DNA from: Bartonella bacilliformis KC583
Lineage (GTDB): Bacteria; Pseudomonadota; Alphaproteobacteria; Rhizobiales; Rhizobiaceae
Assembly: GCF_000015445.1 (NCBI RefSeq)
Contig: NC_008783.1
Location: 875,001 to 939,000 of the forward strand
DNA length: 64,000 nt
Direction: 5' to 3'
Position 1 is the stretch's first letter. Each line of letters starts with the position of its first letter. The translations under genes were made by a program, and so were the position numbers. Below, one piece after another: positions 38,970-46,966 of the stretch. Under the pieces are notes generated by a model. The model saw nothing but the letters and a program-made list of their open reading frames with translations. It ran no database searches and was not told where the DNA came from.

Positions 38970-40907
38970 ATGAAATCGAAGCTGTTGTTGTTCTTGTCTA
39001 GCCTCTTATTGTCTCTTCATACTTCTTTTGCCGCACCTATTCCTGCTCAAGTCCTGCAAACCCCTACGGACCATCCTCATGACAAAGCTATTCATGTTAA
39101 AGTCCATACAGGATATGAATATTGCTATGCCCCTATCTTTACAAAAGGAGAGGGCTACATCTATCTCAGTGATTGTTCTTCCTCTAACGTTAAATTCGCT
39201 CGCTATGATCTCTTTGAAAGAGTCGCCTGGAATATCAACGACACCTGGTTGTGCATGACTGCTCCTAGCTCTGTTACAGGCATTGACGGAAGCTCCACCG
39301 CTAACTGGGATTATCTGCTCTTACGGCCTTGTGTGATCAATGATCAAAATCAACGCTGGATCATTAAAGACAGAAGCTTCTACACAGCCGATGGAAGATT
39401 TCGTGTTAAAGATTATAGATGGTATGCCTATATTTCAAAAAACGAGAAAGATTATTATGACCATCATTTAACTTTTGAAATGAACCACTGGACACAAACG
39501 ATTTCTCCTCCTGGGAATCTCAGTTCTAAGACCTTTGTCGCCTGGCTATATGTCAATACATATCCTCCTGTATTTGCCCTCTATTATCTGCAAAATGACT
39601 CCTCCTCCCTCTCTACAACGCCACTGCCTCTTTACTACAATCCAGAAAATGGCCATATCGCTCAATATTACACTGCCTCTGGGGATTTCTATTGTATGGT
39701 TTCTCAACAATCTGCTGAAGATGATTGGAATTGGGTAAAATGGCAACCTTGTACGGATAAAGTTCCTTCAAGTAAGGATGCCTCTTTTTGGGATATTTCT
39801 CAGTTAGATGAGACTGAAGGTCTTATTTTGGATTCTCAAGGTAATCCGCTAAGAGTAACGCAATATGGTATTTATTGGGGGGTCCCTTACACAGCAAAGC
39901 CCAGTTATATTAAACAAGACACCAGCAACTCGCCAACCTCTAATTTTCTGTTTTCTGCTGATATTGAAAAATGGAACCGTTATGTGAATGGGAATTTAGG
40001 AGAAACACTTTCTTATTGCCCTGCTCCTGGAAATAAGAAAAATATTCTGCAAGCTTCTCAGACACGAAAAAAACGACAGTTACCTCCTGAATTTACTCTC
40101 TCCGATGAATGGACAAAAAGACTATGGGAAATCTCTAGAAGTAATACTAAAGAAGGTGAAGAAATAATTGGCTATTGTGGAATTTGCATAATGCATGCTT
40201 TACAAATACTTGCTGAGTTAGAAGAATATTCTCAAAGAACGCCTCTTCAAGATGGAGAAGGATATTTCTTTGATACAGCTCATAATATAAATCCATTTAT
40301 TTCACTTCGTCAGAGATTTCCTAGAATTGTAGAGAGACTCGAAGTTACAGAAGAATTTTTTACAATTCCTTATGGGCCAGAAGAAAATATGCCCATACAA
40401 TCAAATAGAATATCTCGGGTAATAGCATCAACATTCTTATCTCGACATCTTTGGAGATCTTTAGCCATTGCAAGAACAGCAGAAGAGATGAGAAGTGCAA
40501 CTCAAACGCTGTTGAATACTCCCCTTGGAACGCTTGGATTTATAACAACTATTGAACAGAGTTCTGAAGGAGAAATTAGTTCTCATGTCCAACCTATTGT
40601 AAGAACAAGAGATGGGTTATTCTTAATCCCTACAAACACACCGGATTTCAGTCTTGAAATGTATAGGAGGAACATTATCAATGTAACAAGCCCAGAGATA
40701 TTAATTTATCATCTTTCAGATTTTGGCACTCGAACACTACTTTCATTCTCAGTTACTCAAATGGTTTCGTTATCTCTACCTCCATATGATCTTTATCTCT
40801 CTCAAAACAATTGTACTGGAGAAGGAGAGCATAGAAGAGGCAATAGAGAACTTCCAAGAGTTTCTATTATCAATCAGTGTTTAAGTGGTAGATGTGCCAT
40901 TCAATAA
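38970..40907 (+). CDS. Secreted DUF1561/virulence-modifying (VM) toxin, copy 2
   Basis: A 645-residue paralogue of the gene at 23839. Signal peptide to about residue 22 (TSFAAP), lectin half with GYEYCYAP, WLCMTAPSSVTGIDG, NQRWIIKD and DDWNWVKWQPC, then RKKR at residues 366-369 followed by QLPPEFTL, a textbook furin-type R-x-K-R linker. The C-half shows CGIC (403-406), H539 in SHVQP and N556 in LIPTN, with the same 17-residue His-to-Asn distance as the other copies. The tail CTGEGEHRRGNRELPR is conserved. DNA is strikingly like copy 3 in the lectin half (around 39580-39680 versus 41870-41970), so the pair arose by tandem duplication. Host-cell target unknown. Confidence 0.86.
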   Translation: MKSKLLLFLSSLLLSLHTSFAAPIPAQVLQTPTDHPHDKAIHVKVHTGYEYCYAPIFTKGEGYIYLSDCSSSNVKFARYDLFERVAWNINDTWLCMTAPSSVTGIDGSSTANWDYLLLRPCVINDQNQRWIIKDRSFYTADGRFRVKDYRWYAYISKNEKDYYDHHLTFEMNHWTQTISPPGNLSSKTFVAWLYVNTYPPVFALYYLQNDSSSLSTTPLPLYYNPENGHIAQYYTASGDFYCMVSQQSAEDDWNWVKWQPCTDKVPSSKDASFWDISQLDETEGLILDSQGNPLRVTQYGIYWGVPYTAKPSYIKQDTSNSPTSNFLFSADIEKWNRYVNGNLGETLSYCPAPGNKKNILQASQTRKKRQLPPEFTLSDEWTKRLWEISRSNTKEGEEIIGYCGICIMHALQILAELEEYSQRTPLQDGEGYFFDTAHNINPFISLRQRFPRIVERLEVTEEFFTIPYGPEENMPIQSNRISRVIASTFLSRHLWRSLAIARTAEEMRSATQTLLNTPLGTLGFITTIEQSSEGEISSHVQPIVRTRDGLFLIPTNTPDFSLEMYRRNIINVTSPEILIYHLSDFGTRTLLSFSVTQMVSLSLPPYDLYLSQNNCTGEGEHRRGNRELPRVSIINQCLSGRCAIQ

Positions 40908-41271
40908 AAATATGGCATAGCCTTTTAGGCCTTTGAGAACTCCATTTTTCCAAATGCATAAAAATCGTATTAAGTGCATTAATCAGACGCTCAAAATCAA
41001 AAATAAACACAAATATAATCAGCTCCATCCATCACATAACATAAAGCGAAACATCATTTCTGCACCCTGGTAAATCACCATCCCTTGTAGAATTTTTTTT
41101 GATTTCTGTGAACTCGACGCTATGTGAGAAAAAAACAATATAAACAAGCCATAAAAAAATCATTCTTCCAGAGTATTATAAGTTCTATCGTTCAAGATAG
41201 CTATGTAAGGCGTCATTTTTTCGGTTATAACTCATCAACAAAAAGCGGGAAAGAAATTAAAAGGAAACGCA
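40908..41271. other. Gap between VM copies 2 and 3
   Basis: 364 bases with no gene seen. An imperfect short hairpin (ATAGCCTTTTAGGCCTT) follows the copy 2 stop. The end holds AAAAGGAAACGCA before the copy 3 start, the same leader type as the other copies. Confidence 0.35.
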
Positions 41272-43221
41272 ATGAAATTGAAACTGTTTTTCTTCTTCCT
41301 TAGCTTACTATTGACCATTCAGACTTCTTCTGCAGCTCCTGTTCCTGGAGTGATTCAAAAACCTCCTGATCGTCCTCATGATAAAGCTATTAAAATTAGA
41401 GTCCATACAGGAGGCGAATACTGTTATACTCCCACCTTTACAGAAGGAATGGGCTATATTTACATCAATGATTGTTCTTCCTCTACCGTCAAAGCGCGAT
41501 ATGACCTATTTCAAAGAGTTGCCTGGAATATCAATGATACCTGGTTATGCATGACAGCCCCTGAATCCATTACAGGGAGTGATAGCAACTCCTCTGCTAA
41601 TTGGGATTATCTTACTTTGAAGCCTTGTGTGATCAATGATCAAAATCAACGCTGGATCATTAAAGACGGAGGTTTCTATACAGCCGATGAGAGATTCCGC
41701 GTTAAAGATACTCATTGGTATGCATATATTTCAAAAGATTCAAAAGCTTCTTATGACCATCAATTAACCTTTGAAATGAAGGACTGGAGCTCAACGGTTT
41801 CTCCTCCTGGTAATATCAGTTTTAAAACATACGTAGCATGGTTATATGTTAGTGTATACCCTCCTTTATTTGCCCTCTATTATCTGCAAAATGACTCTTC
41901 CTCCATCTCTACAACGCCGCTGCCTCTTTATTACAATCCAGAAAATGGTCATATCGCTCAATATTACGATTCATATGGGTCTTTCTATTGTATGGCTTCC
42001 AAACAAACTACTTCACAAGATTGGAATTGGGTACAATGGACAGAGTGTACAGATAAAATTCCTTCAAAGAAGGATTCAACCTTCTGGGATGTTTCTCAGT
42101 TAAATGGAAATGAAGGTTTTATTCTGGATTATCAAGGCAATCCGTTAAGGGTTACTCAATATGGTACCCGTTGGGGTGTCCCTTATACAGCAAAAACGAG
42201 TTATATACCAAAAGACACAACAAACTCTCCAACATCTAAGTTTATTCTTTCTACTGATATTGAACAATGGAATCGTTACACGAATGGGAATTTAGGGGAA
42301 ACACTTCCTTTTTGCCCTGCTCCTGGAAAAAAAGGGAGTATTTTGCAAACTTCTCAAGCGCGAAAGGGGCTATTTTTACCTCCTTGGTTTACCCTCTCTG
42401 AGGCATGGATACAAAGACTATGGCAAATCGCTAGAAGCACCGTAGATGGAACGGAACGAATTGGCTTTTGCGGTATCTGCATGTTGCAAACTTCGCAAAT
42501 GCTTGCTGAATTGCAAGAAAATTATCAAACTCCTACCTATCAGGATGGAGCAGGTTATTTCTTTAATACGGCTTTTGGTAGGGATCCATTTGTTTCATTG
42601 CGTTCTAGATTCCCTCATATTGCAGAAAGGCTGCAAATGACAGAAGTATATTCTGAAACGCCTTTTACTCCAACAGAGGATAGACATGAACGAGCGAACA
42701 GAGCATGTAATGTAATGATATCAACATTTTTACCCGACGTTATGTGGAGATCTTCAGCAGTTGGAAGAGCAAGCGCAGAAATAGCAAGAACACTTATAGG
42801 CCTATTTCGCATTCCTCCTGGAACGATTGGGTTTGTTGAAGTTGTTAGAGAGAATACAGAGCGTACAGGCTACGTTGCTCATGCACAGCCTTTTATAAGA
42901 ACACAGGAAGGGATCATATTAATTCCTACCAATGCACCTCAATTGAGTCTTGACGAATTCCGTCAATCTCTGACCCCAATACCAACAACACAACAAGGTT
43001 TAGAAAGATTAGTTTTATATCTTTCAGTGAGAGGCTCTCAACCAATTCGTTCAGTCTCAACTTTTGAAATGGTTCAGTTAACCTTACCCTCTTTGAATGT
43101 TTATATGTCTCAAAGAGATTGTACTGGAGAAGGTGATCATAGAAGAGGTAGCAGGCAACTTCCAAGCACTTCATCCATTAATGAATGTGCTAGCGGTGGC
43201 GGCAGGTGTTCCCCACGATAA
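41272..43221 (+). CDS. Secreted DUF1561/virulence-modifying (VM) toxin, copy 3
   Basis: A 649-residue paralogue. Signal peptide to about residue 22 (TSSAAP), lectin half with GGEYCYTP, WLCMTAPESITGSDS, NQRWIIKD and QDWNWVQWTEC, C-half starting LPPWFTL. Here the linker reads QARKGLFLPP, so the furin-like site of copies 1 and 2 is absent. The C-half keeps CGIC (400-403), H537 in AHAQP and N554. The tail has CTGEGDHRRGSRQLP and an extra glycine-rich end (SGGGRCSPR) unlike the GRCAIQ end of the other two. The lost linker site and different tail may reflect a change in processing. A strong bidirectional terminator follows. Confidence 0.86.
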   Translation: MKLKLFFFFLSLLLTIQTSSAAPVPGVIQKPPDRPHDKAIKIRVHTGGEYCYTPTFTEGMGYIYINDCSSSTVKARYDLFQRVAWNINDTWLCMTAPESITGSDSNSSANWDYLTLKPCVINDQNQRWIIKDGGFYTADERFRVKDTHWYAYISKDSKASYDHQLTFEMKDWSSTVSPPGNISFKTYVAWLYVSVYPPLFALYYLQNDSSSISTTPLPLYYNPENGHIAQYYDSYGSFYCMASKQTTSQDWNWVQWTECTDKIPSKKDSTFWDVSQLNGNEGFILDYQGNPLRVTQYGTRWGVPYTAKTSYIPKDTTNSPTSKFILSTDIEQWNRYTNGNLGETLPFCPAPGKKGSILQTSQARKGLFLPPWFTLSEAWIQRLWQIARSTVDGTERIGFCGICMLQTSQMLAELQENYQTPTYQDGAGYFFNTAFGRDPFVSLRSRFPHIAERLQMTEVYSETPFTPTEDRHERANRACNVMISTFLPDVMWRSSAVGRASAEIARTLIGLFRIPPGTIGFVEVVRENTERTGYVAHAQPFIRTQEGIILIPTNAPQLSLDEFRQSLTPIPTTQQGLERLVLYLSVRGSQPIRSVSTFEMVQLTLPSLNVYMSQRDCTGEGDHRRGSRQLPSTSSINECASGGGRCSPR

Positions 43222-43341
43222 ATAAAGGTTTTGAAACTATGAAAGAGTTTGGTAGGAAGATAAGAAAAAATCAGACTATATGATTTTCTTAGAACAGTAA
43301 AAAATGCCAAACTCTTTCAATAAAGACCAGTATATATCGAA

Positions 43342-43375
43342 AAAGTGATCTTCATCTTATGATGAAGATCACTTT
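43342..43375. terminator. Bidirectional terminator between VM copy 3 and the RiPP-like cluster
   Basis: AAAGTGATCTTCATC at 43342-43356 is perfectly complementary to 43361-43375, a 15-bp stem with a four-base TTAT loop. It lies between the converging ends of VM copy 3 (43221) and the methyltransferase gene (43392), so it can stop transcripts from both sides. Confidence 0.75.
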
Positions 43376-43391
43376 CGTGTCTTGGTAAATA

Positions 43392-44630
43392 CTAACAAAC
43401 ACGTTCATAGGTGTTAAGTTCACGTTTTAAATATCCATTATCAACTAAACAGCGTCTCAATCTCGCATAATCATCACTAAAGAGAGAACAAATTTTGGAA
43501 ATTTCGAACTCGCTATAAGTTCTATTTAAATCAAACGCATTCACAATTTTGCTTAATATCTCTTGTGTCTCAAGCTGCTGGTCATTTAATTCTTTATTAT
43601 CCCTTTTTCTGCTTTGTAAAGTTATATTCCAAGAATCTGTAACCACTTGCCATTTTTTTTCATTATATTCAATCAAGCCAATAGAGTGTAAACGAGCAAC
43701 AGCTTTGTTAACCTTTTTGATGTCTAATTCTGTCACAGTACAAATTTCTGAAATACTCTTTTCTCCTAAAATTATTGCGGCATAAATTAATCGCAACTCT
43801 GCATTAGCCATTACCCCATGAAAAGCAGAAATTTTAAGATCATTTTGTAATTTTTCTTTTCCTATAGGAAATTGACTAGAACGAATTGGTATTTCATCCA
43901 TCTCTAATAATTCTTCCTGCAGTGATTGTTGACGAAAAACTAATTCAGATGGTAGCCTTTTGCGAATAATACCTAAACCACTTTGGCGATATTTATGTAA
44001 TTCAGGTATCGTTATTACCTCATAACTATAATCAAGCCTACTTATAATCTCTTCCCATAGAGGTGTACGAACGCGTCTTAATAATTCTTTACTATCTGAA
44101 GAAATTTGCGCTAAAATTATTGGTTCATGTAAAATTAAATACCCCCCTTCAGCAATATGAGGCCAAAGAGTTGCTACAAACCGAACATCATCAGCAAGTG
44201 AGCCTGCATCAATCCAAGCAAAGTCAATTTTTCCCCAAGATGTGATTATTTTATCATCAATGTCAAAAAAATTTCTTTGAACCATAGTAATAAATTCGAG
44301 ATTTGTTTTATCTGCTTGTATAGTATCCCATATCTCCTGCGCAGATTGGCCAAGCGCTGTAAAATCATCTATGGTTATGAGATGGGGGTTATAATCTGCT
44401 GGTACATGTGAAGGATCAAGTACTTCTGTACGTTCTTGCCATATATTTTTTTCAATTATTTCTTTGTCATTAATCCATTCTTCTTTCGCTTTTTTAAGAG
44501 CTTCAAGAATAAAAATTGTGCTATCGCCTGCACCAATTTCAATAACAAGGTTTGGGCGCACCATTTTTAGTAAGGCACTAATAAGCTCAGAACTATTTTC
44601 TGTTCCCATTCCTGGTCTAATAAGGTTCAT
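43392..44630 (-). CDS. Methyltransferase-HTH-DUF2087 fusion protein
   Basis: A 412-residue protein of three parts. Residues about 10-220 form a class I SAM-dependent methyltransferase-like fold: motif I LVIEIGAGDSTIFILEAL near 29-46, then FAWIDAGSLADDVRFVATLWPHIAEGGYLILHEP near 136-169. Residues about 265-330 look like a winged helix-turn-helix (AELRLIYAAIILGEKSISEICTVTELDIKKVNKAVARLHSIGLIEY). Residues about 350-405 match DUF2087 (FDLNRTYSEFEISKICSLFSDDYARLRRCLVDNGYL), a domain found with regulators. It might methylate a peptide or act as a regulator. It lies 18 bases after the gene at 44649-45335, in one minus-strand operon. Confidence 0.75.
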   Translation of the reverse strand: MNLIRPGMGTENSSELISALLKMVRPNLVIEIGAGDSTIFILEALKKAKEEWINDKEIIEKNIWQERTEVLDPSHVPADYNPHLITIDDFTALGQSAQEIWDTIQADKTNLEFITMVQRNFFDIDDKIITSWGKIDFAWIDAGSLADDVRFVATLWPHIAEGGYLILHEPIILAQISSDSKELLRRVRTPLWEEIISRLDYSYEVITIPELHKYRQSGLGIIRKRLPSELVFRQQSLQEELLEMDEIPIRSSQFPIGKEKLQNDLKISAFHGVMANAELRLIYAAIILGEKSISEICTVTELDIKKVNKAVARLHSIGLIEYNEKKWQVVTDSWNITLQSRKRDNKELNDQQLETQEILSKIVNAFDLNRTYSEFEISKICSLFSDDYARLRRCLVDNGYLKRELNTYERVC

Positions 44631-44648
44631 ACTTCTCCCCCTTTTATT

Positions 44649-45335
44649 TCAAAATAAACGCAATATACCAGCTTCAATAAAAGTGCATAGAGTATTTTTC
44701 ATGGTGTCAGAGAGGTTCGTTATGGGCCACTCCATAGTATGAGGCTTTGATAATTTATTTAAAAAATTTTTTGCTTGCGCATCTACCAAAAATACCCGAC
44801 CATTTAATGGATTTATTACTTTGTAACCAGCCTTAAACGTTACAATTATACATGTTGGTTCCCGTATAATACCGCTTGGTATATTTTCTAAAAACAGTTG
44901 ATTAGTTTCGAGGATACCATGGCGTAATAACGTTACATATATTTCACTTGAACTATAACGCTTCCCATTTAATAGGATAGGGAACATTTCTTTTATTTTT
45001 CGTCCATACTTTAAATTATCATAGGTCTTAACATCAATATTTATAAAAACTTTCGATCGTTCAGATAAAATTGAAATTTCTTCAATAGATGGAATTCCAA
45101 AAATAGCTAACATATTTTTAACAATGCACACGTTTTTAGAAAAATAAATATCTGCCTCTGGATTAAGTCTCTCTGGATAGGGATAATATGCGTTTTTAAG
45201 AATAGGTAATTTAGACCTCTTGAGTTCAATTTGAGAGTATTTTTCGTGTATATTATGCTGATAATACTCTATTAATTGCCAGGCATAGGCACCTGTAAAT
45301 TTGTAGAAATTTATATGAAATGGATCTTTTTCCAT
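44649..45335 (-). CDS. Cluster protein with PqqD-like C-terminal region
   Basis: A 228-residue protein I cannot assign by full length. The last 65 residues (YKVINPLNGRVFLVDAQAKNFLNKLS, ending FIEAGILRLF) follow the pattern of PqqD-type small winged-helix domains, which bind leader peptides in many RiPP pathways as the recognition element. The first 160 residues are mixed alpha/beta without a known motif (PILKNAYYPYPERLNPEADIYFS). A strong ribosome site (GAGGGGG) precedes the ATG. First gene of the minus-strand operon, divergent from the 53-codon gene. The leader-binding role is inference. Confidence 0.55.
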   Translation of the reverse strand: MEKDPFHINFYKFTGAYAWQLIEYYQHNIHEKYSQIELKRSKLPILKNAYYPYPERLNPEADIYFSKNVCIVKNMLAIFGIPSIEEISILSERSKVFINIDVKTYDNLKYGRKIKEMFPILLNGKRYSSSEIYVTLLRHGILETNQLFLENIPSGIIREPTCIIVTFKAGYKVINPLNGRVFLVDAQAKNFLNKLSKPHTMEWPITNLSDTMKNTLCTFIEAGILRLF

Positions 45336-45370
45336 ATTATCCCCCTCGTTATTTAAAATTTATTCATATC

Positions 45371-45399
45371 TTGACTTTACAATTTAAAATTGCAATGAT
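45371..45399 (+). promoter_or_regulatory. Candidate promoter of the 53-codon gene, with palindromic spacer
   Basis: TTGACT at 45371-45376 and AATGAT at 45394-45399, 17 bases apart, fit a sigma-70 type promoter, 35 bases before the ATG. A perfect 13-base palindrome (CAATTTAAAATTG at 45380-45392) lies in the spacer, a good place for a repressor to bind. The HTH protein of the divergent operon is one candidate. Confidence 0.45.
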
Positions 45400-45433
45400 T
45401 GTTGTTTATCACAAAATTTAGGGAGATAATTCA

Positions 45434-45595
45434 ATGAATATTTTATTAGATAAAGTAGAAGAATTCGAAGAAATTACTAAGGCTACATTGCTTAGAAAAG
45501 AAAATGAATTTTGTTTTTTTATTTCAGAGATATTGCCTGTAATTAGACATGTAAAATATGCACAAGTTCATATCGATGAAGATATGATTGTTTAA
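45434..45595 (+). CDS. 53-residue putative RiPP precursor peptide
   Basis: A short gene with a strong ribosome site (GGGAGA, seven bases before ATG). Product: 53 residues, N-terminal half acidic and helical (MNILLDKVEEFEEITKAT), middle with one cysteine (EFCFFISEIL), C-terminal part HVKYAQVHIDEDMIV rich in Asp, His and Tyr. A charged helical leader followed by a distinct tail is the usual shape of a ribosomal precursor peptide. It sits first in a plus-strand group with an oxygenase and an exporter, divergent from a PqqD-like protein and a methyltransferase. No close family recognised; it could also be a small regulator or a toxin-antitoxin-like peptide. Confidence 0.6.
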   Translation: MNILLDKVEEFEEITKATLLRKENEFCFFISEILPVIRHVKYAQVHIDEDMIV

Positions 45596-45778
45596 TAGCT
45601 CTTTTGTAATTTAAAGATGCGTATAGAAAGACTAATTTAGAGAACTAAAATTTTATAACGTTAGCCTTTTCAGGCTGTATCACGCCAATATCTTTATATA
45701 ATTGGTTATTTTATAAAAAACTAATAAATGAACGATACTTATAAAATATTACATTAGATTTATGGGGGAAATATAAAA

Positions 45779-46966
45779 ATGATACCCTTATTTTCTCAGC
45801 AATTTGCACGAGAAATTTGGAGTAAAAAAGCGATTGAGCTATCAACGGATTTTATCCCTTTTTCTGACAATCAACTCTTGAGCGCATTACACGCATACAC
45901 ACATTCGTACGATAAAATACGATTTTTAAATAATATTGCATCCGTTAATATCTCTATTAATGGTGAAAAACCACAAAAGCCTTCAAAAGATTTTTTGGTT
46001 TTGGACACCGACCATACACTCGATGATTATATTTCTCGGATTGACAAAATAATTGGTAATGATGACTGGTCACTAATGTATTTTGGCCTTTCTGCAGCTG
46101 ATCCCCGCATGTGGGATGCAGCTAAAATATTTTCTGATAAGCTTGCAACTTCTATAGGAAAGCGCCCAGGTGGGCGAGTTGATGTCGACTGTTTTATTGG
46201 GCGATATTCTTGTACCCATGCCGGGATACACACAGATTATGCTCATAATTTTGCATATACACTGCGTAATGGAAAAACTATGTACACTTGGCCAAAGGAT
46301 AGACTTGACCTTGTTGGGCTTAAATATCCGCATTATGAAAAGTATAAATGCGAAAGTATAGCCTTAAAAAACAATACAGGATGTGTTGCCTACTTTCCTC
46401 ATGATTTTATGCATGTTGCCGAAACAAAAGAAAATATTTCTGTCAATGTGAATCTTGCTTTTTGGGAATATTCCAGTGCTGCTAAAGATCACGCAGATCA
46501 CCTAAGAAAAATGATTTCTATCCCCCAAAGGACACATTATAACATCATTCATTCTGGGCTAGTTAATCTCAATCCAGATGACCAATTACAACTTTCAACA
46601 TTAGATGCCATTTTAAAAAACGGCCACTTAAAAAAGTATATGGCATCTCAGAGCTTAATCATGGACACAAGCTCTCGGATCGGAATTGCTCGCCCTCCTA
46701 TAGAAGTAGTCAATATTAGAAATAATATCCATTTGGAACACAATACAACACTCCAATGGATTATTCTATTAGAATCAGAAGAAATTCTTATTTCCGCTAA
46801 TGGCCACTGCATATGTGTTCCTTACCGTATATCTTTTTTAAAAATCATGCATCAACTCGTTAATAGAGAAACTGTAAATTTAACTGAATTCTCTAATCAC
46901 GAAAAAGAATATCAAGAAATTCTACGCTTTATTAAGAGTTTAGCGTGTTGGAAAGCCATATGCTAA
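45779..46966 (+). CDS. JmjC/cupin-like Fe(II)/2-oxoglutarate oxygenase
   Basis: A 395-residue protein with a JmjC-like core. GIHTDYAHNFAYTLRNGKTMYTWP (residues 149-172) holds H151-x-D153, with K166 in the place that binds 2-oxoglutarate, and AYFPHDFMHVAE gives H212, completing the HxD...H iron site. This is the layout of cupin-fold hydroxylases that act on protein or peptide side chains. Residues about 320-395 (EEILISANGHCICVPYRIS, then FLKIMHQLVN) may form a small winged helix like that of bacterial ribosomal oxygenases. A strong ribosome site (GGGGGAA) precedes the ATG. Its neighbours suggest it hydroxylates the 53-residue peptide. That is inference. Confidence 0.8.
   Translation: MIPLFSQQFAREIWSKKAIELSTDFIPFSDNQLLSALHAYTHSYDKIRFLNNIASVNISINGEKPQKPSKDFLVLDTDHTLDDYISRIDKIIGNDDWSLMYFGLSAADPRMWDAAKIFSDKLATSIGKRPGGRVDVDCFIGRYSCTHAGIHTDYAHNFAYTLRNGKTMYTWPKDRLDLVGLKYPHYEKYKCESIALKNNTGCVAYFPHDFMHVAETKENISVNVNLAFWEYSSAAKDHADHLRKMISIPQRTHYNIIHSGLVNLNPDDQLQLSTLDAILKNGHLKKYMASQSLIMDTSSRIGIARPPIEVVNIRNNIHLEHNTTLQWIILLESEEILISANGHCICVPYRISFLKIMHQLVNRETVNLTEFSNHEKEYQEILRFIKSLACWKAIC

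Noticed and set aside
45779..46966. JmjC protein as a ribosomal protein hydroxylase (RoxA/YcfD)
   Set aside because: The core motifs would allow it, but the neighbours (small peptide, exporter, PqqD-like and methyltransferase genes) and the coupled exporter fit a peptide-modifying role better. Not excluded by sequence.
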